In this document: piece by piece, positions 12,455 through 19,009 of the stretch | How positions within the stretch are numbered: the stretch's first letter is position 1 | Layout: each line of letters starts with the position of its first letter | Source of the DNA: Chloroflexota bacterium | Lineage (GTDB): Bacteria > Chloroflexota > Dormibacteria > Dormibacterales > Dormibacteraceae | Direction of reading: 5' to 3' | DNA length: 19,009 nucleotides | Assembly (NCBI GenBank): GCA_005880175.1 | Contig: VBJR01000264.1 | Coordinates: forward strand, 1 to 19,009 | Notes under the pieces: generated by a model | What the model saw: only the letters and a program-made list of their open reading frames with translations | What the model was told of the DNA's origin: nothing | Database searches by the model: none | Made by a program: the position numbers and the translations under genes

Positions 12455-14043
12455 TCCAGACGCCGCCTTCGCAGCAGAGCCAGAGCGACCTGGGCTTCTA
12501 CGTCACGCTGGCGGTGCTCTGGGTCGTGCCCGGCCTGATCTTCGCGCTCGCCGCCACGCTGGCCGGGGGGGCGCCCCACACGCACGTCGTGGAGTGGCCG
12601 TACGTCGCGATCCGCAGCCTGGTCCAGAGCCGCGGCGGCATCCTGCCCTGGCAGTGGGTCGGGGCGACGACCGTGCGCTCGAGCGTCGTCTTCTGGGCCG
12701 TCGTCGTGTTCGTCACGGTGCCGCTGCTGGCCGCCCTCCTGTTCGGGCTCGTGGTCCTGCGCGGCGGTCTCCCGGCGTTCTTCCCGTTCCTGTCCCAGCC
12801 GGTCCTCCGCTCGCGGTGGGCGTCCGTGCGGGGCCTGGGCCGGGCCGGGCTGCTCACGGCCGGGCCGGACGGCAGGCGCCTGGTGCTGGGCCAGCACCGC
12901 GACCACTGGGTGGCCCTCCGCGAGGGCACGTCCGTGATCGCGCTGGGCGCCCCCGGGTCGGGCAAGTCGGCGGGGCTGTGCATCCCGGCCATCGGGGAGT
13001 GGGTGGGCGCGGTCGTGGCGGTCAGCGACCGCACCGACCTGATCGAGACCACGGCGGGCCTGCGCCAGCACCGGGGTCGCGTGGACGTGCTCGACATCCC
13101 GGGGGGCTCCGGCCTGGCCACCGTGCTCGACAGCCGGGACCCGGCGCCCGACGACTCCACCCGCCAGGTGGTCACGTGCGCGCTGTACGCCGCGGCCAAC
13201 CGGGGCGTCGGCGTGGGCGGCGCGGTCGAGTGGCTGGACGACGTCTCGGGCGGCACGCTGGTGCGCTCGCTGCTCCAGATCCCCGACCGCGACGCGCGCG
13301 CGATCAGCTGGGCGACCCGGTTCTCCGAGCTGGGGGCCGCCGAGCGCGCCGCCAGCTTCTCCGCGGCCCGGCAGCTGCTGCGCGCGCACTTCGAGCAGGC
13401 GACGCCCGGCGCCGGCCTGCCCGCGTTCCAGCCCACGCAGTTCCTGGCCGGCGCGGCCGACACGCTCTACGTCCTGGCGCCCCGGGGGGCCCCGAGCGGG
13501 CCGAACGCGGTCGAGTCGCTGCTCGGCATGCTGGTCGCCGAGCTGGAGCAGCGGCTCCGCCGGCGCTCGCTGCTGCTCGTCCTCGACGGCTGCGCCGCCG
13601 TCGGCGCGATGCCCGGCCTCTCCGAGCACCTCACCACGCGGGGCGGGCCGCTGACCGTGCTCGCGGCCGTCGGCGACGTGGACGAGTGCGGCGGCCAGGC
13701 GGCGTGGGAGGTGAGCGCGCTCGCGGAGCGGGCGCGGGCGGTCCTGCTGCTCGGGGGCGGCGGCGACGCCAGCCCGGCCGAGCTCATGCACCGCCTCGTC
13801 CGGCGGCAGCTCGTGCCCCGCCGGCGCGGCATCGCGCGGGCGCGCACGGACGAGTCGCGGCCGGACCTGCTGCCGCCGGACGCGGCGCGCCACCTGGGCC
13901 ACGGACGAGCGCTGCTGGTCCACGAGCGGATGGCGCCGGCCGTGCTCTGGATGCGCAACTGCTACGAGGACGCGGACCTCCAGCAGCGCCTCCGGGAGCA
14001 CCCGTTCGTGCGCGGTGTGACCCGCATCGACCAGGCCTCGTGA
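12451..14043 (+). CDS. VirD4/TraG-like coupling ATPase with altered Walker B
   Basis: 530 aa, ATG 12451 overlapping the previous stop. Two N-terminal membrane spans (about residues 15-38 and 77-103) enclose a short extracytoplasmic loop, the VirD4/TraG topology. Walker A is GAPGSGKS at 166-173, followed by an early domain in which VAVSDRTDLIETT takes the place of the family's 'SDxKgEl' motif. At the Walker B position the sequence is LLLVLDGCAAVGAMPGL (D379, G380), where the family has LDE(F/A)xxLGxxPxL, so the catalytic Glu is missing. Coupling proteins recruit substrates to the channel. Loss of the Glu suggests slow or absent hydrolysis, or use of another residue. Conservative naming is VirD4-like. 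Confidence 0.82.
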   Translation: MIQTPPSQQSQSDLGFYVTLAVLWVVPGLIFALAATLAGGAPHTHVVEWPYVAIRSLVQSRGGILPWQWVGATTVRSSVVFWAVVVFVTVPLLAALLFGLVVLRGGLPAFFPFLSQPVLRSRWASVRGLGRAGLLTAGPDGRRLVLGQHRDHWVALREGTSVIALGAPGSGKSAGLCIPAIGEWVGAVVAVSDRTDLIETTAGLRQHRGRVDVLDIPGGSGLATVLDSRDPAPDDSTRQVVTCALYAAANRGVGVGGAVEWLDDVSGGTLVRSLLQIPDRDARAISWATRFSELGAAERAASFSAARQLLRAHFEQATPGAGLPAFQPTQFLAGAADTLYVLAPRGAPSGPNAVESLLGMLVAELEQRLRRRSLLLVLDGCAAVGAMPGLSEHLTTRGGPLTVLAAVGDVDECGGQAAWEVSALAERARAVLLLGGGGDASPAELMHRLVRRQLVPRRRGIARARTDESRPDLLPPDAARHLGHGRALLVHERMAPAVLWMRNCYEDADLQQRLREHPFVRGVTRIDQAS

Positions 14044-14104
14044 TGCCTCGTCAACCGTCCTGGACACCTCCGGAAGAGATGGTCCGGGCCCGCCATCCCT
14101 GGGG

Positions 14105-14135
14105 TAGAATGCGGCTGCGACGAGTCCGGGGAGGA
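14105..14135 (+). promoter_or_regulatory. TAGAAT -10 box and RBS for the lipoprotein gene
   Basis: TAGAAT at 14105-14110 with no clear -35; the expected start is near 14117. GGGGAGGA at 14128-14135 then sits four bases before GTG 14140. This gives the lipoprotein operon its own promoter inside the 96-bp gap after the VirD4-like gene. Confidence 0.5.
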
Positions 14136-14139
14136 TGCG

Positions 14140-14877
14140 GTGTCGAGCCTTGGGAAGCGACTGTTCACGCTCGCCGCGGCGTGCGTGGTGGTCGCCGCCT
14201 GCGGGTCGTCCCCGGTGACCGCCAGGCGCGCCTCGTCCCCACCCACGCCCGATGCCGCCGCCGTCGCGCGCTGCCAGCAGCTGTCGCTGCGCGGCGTGAC
14301 CCCCTGTCCGCCCGCCAACCTGGCCCTGGAGCACATCTCCATTCGCAACGGCACGAACGGAGCGGTGACTGACGCCGCGGCCCGCGAGCAGGGCGCGGCG
14401 TACCTGCGCGAGCACGCGCTGTACGACTGGGCGGTGCGGCAGCCGGGCGGCGACGCGTTCCTGACCAGCGGCGCGCTCGCGCGGCCGGAGACCGGGCGCA
14501 CCAACATCTTCCGGGCCGAGGTCAAGCTGTTCGCCGACGCGCGCGCGGCCGGCGGGACCGCCCACATCGTCCCGCCGACCACCACCGAGGTCACGCTGGT
14601 CCCGGTGCCCGCCTCGCTGCAGGAAGCTGCCCGCCGCGACGGGCTCCAGCCGAGCCCGTTCGCGTGGGTGGACAACCAGGCCGGCCCGGCGCACGCGTGG
14701 TTCGTCACCCCGGACGGCGCGGCGCACGACGAGGTGCGGATCGCGGACGGCCAGCCCCACCCGATCCTCGTGTTCGGGCAGGTCGAGCAGGACGCCGAGC
14801 TCGGCGCCATCTGGTTCGTGGGCGGCGCGTACGGCTGCCTGGCCAGCATGGAGGTACGCCATGTCTGCGGGATCTAG
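14140..14877 (+). CDS. Secreted lipoprotein of unknown function
   Basis: 245 aa. A short basic start (GKR), a hydrophobic core and a lipobox V18-A19-A20-C21 followed by GSS identify a diacylglyceryl-anchored lipoprotein on the outer face of the membrane. The mature part is soluble, with an Ala-rich helical region (DAAAREQGAAYLREHALYDW) and a beta-rich half ending in GAIWFVGGAYGCLASMEVRHVC. No domain is recognised. It follows the VirD4-like gene and overlaps the next secreted protein by 17 bp. It may be an envelope partner of the T4SS, as VirB7-type lipoproteins are elsewhere, but that role is inferred from position only. Confidence 0.75.
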   Translation: MSSLGKRLFTLAAACVVVAACGSSPVTARRASSPPTPDAAAVARCQQLSLRGVTPCPPANLALEHISIRNGTNGAVTDAAAREQGAAYLREHALYDWAVRQPGGDAFLTSGALARPETGRTNIFRAEVKLFADARAAGGTAHIVPPTTTEVTLVPVPASLQEAARRDGLQPSPFAWVDNQAGPAHAWFVTPDGAAHDEVRIADGQPHPILVFGQVEQDAELGAIWFVGGAYGCLASMEVRHVCGI

Positions 14878-15997
14878 ACGCCGGCTGGTCGCCGTTCTGG
14901 CGGCGCTGACCGCGTTCGCGCTCCAGCCGGGCACCGCCGGCCGGGCCGGGCTGGACGACTCGTTCAACCCGGACTGCCCGGCCGCCACGGCGCTGCCGGC
15001 CGTCACGGGCAAGGTGCTCCAGTTCACGGGCGCGCTGCAGTGCTTCCGCCCTGGGGGCAGCGCGCCGTTCGGGAGCAACGTGGCGCCGGCCGACAGGGTG
15101 ATCCGGGAGCCCGCGCCCAAGCTGGGCGACCCGTGCCAGAACATCTACTACCACCCGGTGACGTTCACCGAGGACACCAGCCCGACCGGCGACCCGACGG
15201 GCCACTTCTCGATCCTGGGCAACGTGACGACGGGCCAGCTGGGCGTGGACGACGCGTCCATGATCGGCACCCACGACGCGTTCGTCTCGGACACGCAGCT
15301 GGGCAGCTACGAGCTGACCAACCCGAACGACCCCAACAGCCCGCTGCAGTGCGTGCTCAACCCGACCTTCCACTTCTTCTGCCCGGCGACGGGCGTGGTC
15401 GGGCCGCCGCTCTGCTTCACGTGGGTCCTGCACCCGATCACCGGCAACCCCACGCCGCCCGCCAACCTGGCCCCGTTCTTCGCGAACGTGCTGGGCTCGC
15501 TCCAGGCCTCGCCGGGGACGATCCACTCGGCCCCCGCGACGAAGGGCGTCGTCAACACGCCGGCGTGCTTCTGGATCGACGGGATCACGATCCCGCAGGA
15601 GCAGGACCTCACGCTGGTGCTGCCGGGGCCGCTGGACGGCTCGGGCCGCCAGGTGTTCTTCACGTACTTCGCCCGGATCCAGTTCCAGGGTGTGGACTGG
15701 AACTTCGACGACCCGCTGAGCGTCACCCCGGCGCAGGTGCCGCCACCCTGCCAGGGCCAGAACCTGGTCACGGCCCACCAGTACGCACAGATCAGCGACG
15801 AACGCAACGCCGACGGCAAGTACCACGTGACCGCGACGGAGAGGTACTCGATCTCCGTGGTCGTCTACTGGTACGACTCGGACGGCCCCCACGGGCCGGT
15901 GACGGTGGACCCCGGCGTCTCGGCGCCCACCCTGACCACGAACGCGTACCCGCAGTACGTGGGCCAGGTCGAGGGCGTCCCGATCGGCGGCCAGTGA
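14861..15997 (+). CDS. Secreted eight-cysteine protein of unknown function
   Basis: 378 aa, ATG 14861 with GGAGG at 14850-14854. The N-terminus has three arginines and a hydrophobic core (LVAVLAALTAFAL) ending near TAGRAG, a Sec signal peptide. The mature part contains eight cysteines (for example NPDCP, LQCFRP, GDPCQN, LQCVLN, FFCPAT, PPLCFTW, NTPACFW, PPCQGQ), enough for four disulfides, and many beta-prone, Asn/Pro-rich stretches. No catalytic motif is seen. It is encoded inside the chain lipoprotein, eight-Cys protein, DUF4388-like protein, with overlapping ends. It could be a surface adhesin, pilus-associated component or exported substrate. Confidence 0.75.
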   Translation: MSAGSRRRLVAVLAALTAFALQPGTAGRAGLDDSFNPDCPAATALPAVTGKVLQFTGALQCFRPGGSAPFGSNVAPADRVIREPAPKLGDPCQNIYYHPVTFTEDTSPTGDPTGHFSILGNVTTGQLGVDDASMIGTHDAFVSDTQLGSYELTNPNDPNSPLQCVLNPTFHFFCPATGVVGPPLCFTWVLHPITGNPTPPANLAPFFANVLGSLQASPGTIHSAPATKGVVNTPACFWIDGITIPQEQDLTLVLPGPLDGSGRQVFFTYFARIQFQGVDWNFDDPLSVTPAQVPPPCQGQNLVTAHQYAQISDERNADGKYHVTATERYSISVVVYWYDSDGPHGPVTVDPGVSAPTLTTNAYPQYVGQVEGVPIGGQ

Positions 15998-16797
15998 TCG
16001 ACGCCGAGGGACTGCCCGCCTTCCCGCCGCTGCCCGACGCGGCCGCCACCGTCCCCGAGGCGGCGTCGCTGCTGCGCCTGGTGCAGGCGCTCGACACCGC
16101 CGCGCTGGAGGTCGAGGACGGCGAGCTGCACGCGCTCGTGGTGTTCGACGGCCGCGAGGTGATCGACGGGTACCTGGAGCACCGCCAGGCCGTGGCCATC
16201 GGGCCGGAGGTCCTCGACCACCTGGACGGCGTGCCGGCGGCCCGGGCGCGGCTGCACTGGCTGCCCTCCGGGGTGCTGCGCGCCCTGCCCTGCTGGTGGC
16301 GGGTGCCGACCCAGGTGACGATCGGCCCCAACCGCTGGATGGACGGCGAGCTGCTGGTCCGCAGCTTCGCCCGGCCCGGCCAGCGCGGCGTCGTGTGCGT
16401 CCGGGCGGCCGGCGGCCTGGGCCTGGTGTTCATCGACGACGGCGAGGTGCGGGGCGCGTACCGGGCCGGGGGCGACCGGGTCGGCGACGTGACGGAGGTC
16501 GTCGGGCTGTTCGACGACCCCACGGCCACGCTGGCGGGCCGGGTCGAGGCGGCCGGGGCCGAGCCGGTCACCCCGGGGCGGGAGCGGGTGCTGGACGAGA
16601 TCGAGCTGGCGGTGCGGGCGGAGATCCAGGACTACGCCGACCCGGCGGTCGCGATCTTCCGCGGCGCCCCGCCGACCCGCGAGGGCCTGCTCGCCGCCGC
16701 CGACCAGGTCGAGCGCATGCGCATCCGGATGATCAGCCCCGACCGCATGCAGGCGGTCGCGGACCGGGCCCGGAGGATCATCGCCGCGGCCGGCTGA
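15994..16797 (+). CDS. DUF4388-like two-repeat cytoplasmic protein
   Basis: 267 aa, GTG 15994 overlapping the upstream stop as GTGA. There is no signal or TM segment. Two segments share a pattern: residues 24-62 (ALEVEDGELHALVVFDGREVIDGY) and 118-158 (GVVCVRAAGGLGLVFIDDGEVRGAY). Each is a strand, 'G-hydrophobic-F-D-G-E/R-V', and a strand, as in DUF4388/PatA-N-type domains that often accompany response regulators. Residues 200-267 are helical and charged (VLDEIELAVRAEIQDYAD, DQVERMRIRMISPDRMQ). A cytoplasmic regulator of the exported proteins encoded before it, or a link to the receiver proteins at 5743-7601, is possible. The family name is tentative. Confidence 0.65.
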   Translation: MIDAEGLPAFPPLPDAAATVPEAASLLRLVQALDTAALEVEDGELHALVVFDGREVIDGYLEHRQAVAIGPEVLDHLDGVPAARARLHWLPSGVLRALPCWWRVPTQVTIGPNRWMDGELLVRSFARPGQRGVVCVRAAGGLGLVFIDDGEVRGAYRAGGDRVGDVTEVVGLFDDPTATLAGRVEAAGAEPVTPGRERVLDEIELAVRAEIQDYADPAVAIFRGAPPTREGLLAAADQVERMRIRMISPDRMQAVADRARRIIAAAG

Positions 16798-16820
16798 GAC
16801 CGGCTGCCCAGGTTCGCCGC

Positions 16821-16870
16821 TTTACTCCCGACCGGTCGCGTCGTAGGCTGCTGCGTGCACTCAGTACACG
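16821..16870 (+). promoter_or_regulatory. Promoter (TTTACT-17-TAGGCT) and 17-bp palindrome of the lyase gene
   Basis: -35 TTTACT (16821-16826) and -10 TAGGCT (16844-16849) are 17 bp apart, the best promoter in the window. CGTGCACTCAGTACACG (16854-16870) is an imperfect palindrome (14 of 17 positions symmetrical) over the expected transcription start, a natural repressor site for a substrate-responsive carbohydrate regulator. Confidence 0.65.
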
Positions 16871-16895
16871 TGCTGCTCAGCCGGAGGGAGAGAAC

Positions 16896-18524
16896 ATGGG
16901 GCCAGGCGCACGCCTGCGCGCGCTGCTGGCGGCCGCCGCCGTCGCCGTCGGGACCGGAGCGGTGGTGGCCGCGCCCCTGCCCGCCCATGCGGCCGGCTTC
17001 GGGGTCACCAGCTCCGGCGGGTTCTTCACGGTGGACACCGGCGCCGAGCTGACGTTCAAGATCAACCAGTCGAACGGCGACATGACGTCGCTGGTGTTCA
17101 ACGGCACCCAGCTGCAGAACCAGAGCCGGCAGTCGCACGTCGAGTCCGGCCTGGGCTCCGGGGCCGTGGTCACCGCCACCCAGAACGGCAACATCGTGAT
17201 GATCACCGAGTCGGCGACCAACTGGTACGGCAGCGGCACGATCGTCCACTACCTGGTCGCCCGCAACGGCGATGCCAACGTCTACATGGCGACGTTCGTG
17301 GACGCGAAGGGGGCCGGCGAGCTCCGCTGGTACCAGTCGATGAACCGGAGCGTGCTGACCAACACGTTCACGCCGTCTGACACCCGCGGCGGCACCGCGA
17401 TCGAGAGCACGGACATCCTGACGGTCGGCGGCCAGACGCGCTCCAAGTACTACTCGAACCGGCGGGCGATGGACCTCACGATCCGCGGCGAGACCGGGAA
17501 CGGCGTCGGCGTCTACATGGACTACGGCAACCGCGAGAGCAGCGCCGGGGGCCCGTTCTTCCGCGACATCGAGCAGCAGGGCACGGACAACAACGACCTC
17601 TACAACTACCTCTGGTCGGCGCACAACCAGACCGAGAGCCAGCGGCTGGGCGTGCTGTACGGGCCGTACGCGCTGATGGTGACGAACGGCCCGCCGCCGC
17701 CCGCGCCGGACCTGAGCTTCCTGGACAGCCTCGGGTTCCGCGGCTCGGTCCCGGCGAGCGGGCGCGGCTTCGTCGTGGGCAAGGCGATGGGCGTGCCGGC
17801 CGGGGTCCCGGCCGTCGTGGGCTTCGCGAACGCGCAGGCGCAGTACTGGGCGGTCGCCAACCCGTCCACCGGCAACTTCTCCAGCCCGGCGATGAAGCCC
17901 GGCACGTACACCCAGACGCTGTACCAGGACGAGCTCGGCGTGGCGACCCGGACCGTGACGGTCAGCGCCGGTGCGACCACGACGGGCCAGAACATCACGT
18001 CCACCTGGCCGGCGCCGGCGGCCGTCTTCCGGATCGGGAGCTGGGACGGCACGCCGGCCGGGTTCATGAACGCGGCCAACGTCACGTCGATGCACCCGTC
18101 CGACACCCGGATGCGGAGCTGGGGCCCGGTGACGTACACCGTGGGCAGCAGCGCGACGAGCGACTTCCCCGCCTACCAGTGGAAGGACGTGAACAACCCG
18201 ACGACCGTCCGGTTCAGCCTGACGCCGGCGCAGGTCGCCGCCCACACCGTCCGCATCGGGCTGAGCGCCGCGTACGCGGGCGGCCGGCCGCAGATCACGG
18301 TGAACAGCTGGACGTCGGCGGCGCCCTCGCCGTCCACCCAGCCGAGCTCGCGCAGCCTCACCATCGGGACGTACCGGGGCAACAACGCCCTGTTCACGTA
18401 CAGCGTGCCGGCCAGCGCGTTCGTGGCGGGCACGAACACGATGACGCTCACCGTGATCAGCGGGTCGAGCGGCACGGCCTTCCTGAGCCCGGGCGTGAGC
18501 TACGACAGCGTCGAGCTGGACTGA
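16896..18524 (+). CDS. Rhamnogalacturonan endolyase, polysaccharide lyase family 4
   Basis: 542 aa. A Sec signal peptide ends at AHA-A (cleavage after about residue 32). The catalytic domain (34-275) resembles fungal RGL4 enzymes: K184 in RSKYYSNRR, Y236 and Y238 in YNYLW, and H243 in SAHNQTE. Their spacing nearly matches K150, Y203, Y205 and H210 of the Aspergillus aculeatus enzyme (Lys-His distance 59 instead of 60, Tyr-His identical). A fibronectin-III-like part (about 280-355) and a carbohydrate-binding-like jelly roll (about 365-542, FRIGSWDGTPAGF to YDSVELD) complete the three-domain plan at normal length. It should cleave the Rha-GalUA backbone of rhamnogalacturonan I by beta-elimination outside the cell. 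ATG 16896 follows GGAGGGAG by five bases. Confidence 0.92.
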   Translation: MGPGARLRALLAAAAVAVGTGAVVAAPLPAHAAGFGVTSSGGFFTVDTGAELTFKINQSNGDMTSLVFNGTQLQNQSRQSHVESGLGSGAVVTATQNGNIVMITESATNWYGSGTIVHYLVARNGDANVYMATFVDAKGAGELRWYQSMNRSVLTNTFTPSDTRGGTAIESTDILTVGGQTRSKYYSNRRAMDLTIRGETGNGVGVYMDYGNRESSAGGPFFRDIEQQGTDNNDLYNYLWSAHNQTESQRLGVLYGPYALMVTNGPPPPAPDLSFLDSLGFRGSVPASGRGFVVGKAMGVPAGVPAVVGFANAQAQYWAVANPSTGNFSSPAMKPGTYTQTLYQDELGVATRTVTVSAGATTTGQNITSTWPAPAAVFRIGSWDGTPAGFMNAANVTSMHPSDTRMRSWGPVTYTVGSSATSDFPAYQWKDVNNPTTVRFSLTPAQVAAHTVRIGLSAAYAGGRPQITVNSWTSAAPSPSTQPSSRSLTIGTYRGNNALFTYSVPASAFVAGTNTMTLTVISGSSGTAFLSPGVSYDSVELD

Positions 18525-18538
18525 GGCCGTCAGCGGCC
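18525..18538. terminator. Short hairpin between convergent stops
   Basis: GGCCG-TCAG-CGGCC, a 5-bp stem, directly follows the lyase stop and spans the stop of the leftward gene. There is no T-run. It may act as a weak two-way terminator. Confidence 0.25.
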
Positions 18539-19006
18539 GACCGGCAGCGGCACCGGCACCGGCGCCCGGCCGGCCACCGCGATGTCCGCCGTCCGCCCGT
18601 CGTCGTAGCGGCGGTGCCAGCCGCCGCCGGTCCACGTGTCCACCGCCGTGAGCGGCCGGTCGTCCAGCGTGAACTCGCATGATTCGGTCCGGGCGCCGTC
18701 CGCCAGGACGCACGTGCCCGTCGTGTGGACGCCGCCCAGGCTCGCGCTGGCCCCGGCCCGGGTGGCGCCGCCCACCTGGCGCAGGACCACCGCGGCGCCC
18801 CCAGGCCCCTGGTAGACGCCCGGGGCGGTGGCGGTCAGCCGCGCGCCGCCGATCTCGTACGCGTCCGGCGTGGCCCGCACCGCCACCGGCCCCGGCGCCG
18901 CCGACACGATGGCGCCGGCCGCCGCGGCGGCCACCCCGGCCAGCATCAGCACCACGTGGAGGCGGACCCGCGGCAGCCACGCCGACGGCGCCCGCCGCAG
19001 CCGCAC
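18530..19006 (-). CDS. Single-TM or exported hypothetical protein (possibly partial)
   Basis: The frame ends with TGA at 18532-18530, five bases from the lyase stop, and can start at GTG 19006, three bases from the window edge, so a longer N-terminus is possible. The visible 158 residues have an Arg-rich start (MRLRRAPSAWLPRVR) and one hydrophobic segment (about 17-36). After it comes an outside-facing beta-rich domain with C99 and C110, which could form a disulfide (TGTCVLADGARTESCEF). Positive-inside charge favours a cytoplasmic N-terminus. No family is recognised, and no functional link with the neighbouring lyase is evident. Confidence 0.6.
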   Translation of the reverse strand: MRLRRAPSAWLPRVRLHVVLMLAGVAAAAAGAIVSAAPGPVAVRATPDAYEIGGARLTATAPGVYQGPGGAAVVLRQVGGATRAGASASLGGVHTTGTCVLADGARTESCEFTLDDRPLTAVDTWTGGGWHRRYDDGRTADIAVAGRAPVPVPLPVGR

Positions 19007-19009
19007 CGC

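Noticed and set aside
12025..15144. A 1039-codon frame on the minus strand
   Set aside because: It is antisense to the 226-aa protein, the VirD4-like ATPase, the lipoprotein and the eight-Cys protein, with no recognisable motif. The frame from 9435 to 11669 opposite VirB4 was rejected for the same reason.
1..19009. CRISPR array, tRNA/rRNA genes, insertion sequences, att sites
   Set aside because: No regularly spaced repeats, cloverleaf or rRNA-like sequence, transposase or integrase was found by reading both strands. Short or degenerate elements could still be missed.

Overview
The window is about 70% G+C, with GTG/TTG starts, GGAGG-type ribosome binding sites and TAGGCT/TAGAAT -10 boxes. 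Together with an XRE-TPR regulator, a VirB4/VirD4 cluster and a secreted pectin lyase this points to the chromosome of a filamentous actinomycete. A Streptosporangiales or Thermomonosporaceae-like host is my guess, not something the sequence proves.

Left part (1-4300), accessory in character. It holds the tail of an unknown gene, a convergent 45-aa small protein, a ribbon-helix-helix (RHH) DNA-binding protein, and a 454-aa protein with a C-terminal TIR domain preceded by two more alpha/beta segments, the first itself TIR-like. After a sparse stretch come a 30-aa hydrophobic micropeptide and an XRE-HTH/TPR regulator that appears broken by an internal deletion and frameshift. The intergenic DNA is unusually rich in dyads and repeats: a nested palindrome at 363-418, GGTAC/GTACC palindromes upstream of both the RHH and TIR genes, and an AT-rich island at 936-990.

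Middle part (4360-9060 and on to 14043): two divergent operons separated by about 90 bp. The leftward operon encodes a pseudo-receiver protein (7601 to 7053), a protein made of two fused OmpR-like response regulators (7056 to 5743), and a soluble histidine-kinase-like ATPase (5739 to 4360). The rightward operon encodes a compact type IV secretion-like machine: a basic small protein, a two-TM small protein, a VirB6/TrbL-like polytopic protein, a VirB4 ATPase carrying its own N-terminal membrane segment, a 226-aa accessory protein and a VirD4/TraG-like coupling ATPase. Most junctions are 4-bp GTGA/ATGA overlaps. No relaxase, lytic transglycosylase or VirB8/9/10 homologue is visible.

Right part (14044-19009): a lipoprotein, an eight-cysteine secreted protein and a DUF4388-like two-repeat protein form a second overlapping operon in the same direction, with its own TAGAAT -10 box. 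Next comes a well-conserved PL4 rhamnogalacturonan endolyase with a TTTACT-17-TAGGCT promoter and a palindrome at the probable transcription start. The window closes with a convergent single-TM protein that may run past the edge.

The best candidate for an undescribed system is the two-component-like trio divergent from the minimal T4SS and its exported partners. A TGTCC-N6-TGTCC direct repeat occurs in three non-coding stretches of the window, including that divergent promoter. The multi-domain TIR protein with its RHH neighbour is a second candidate, possibly for antiphage defence.
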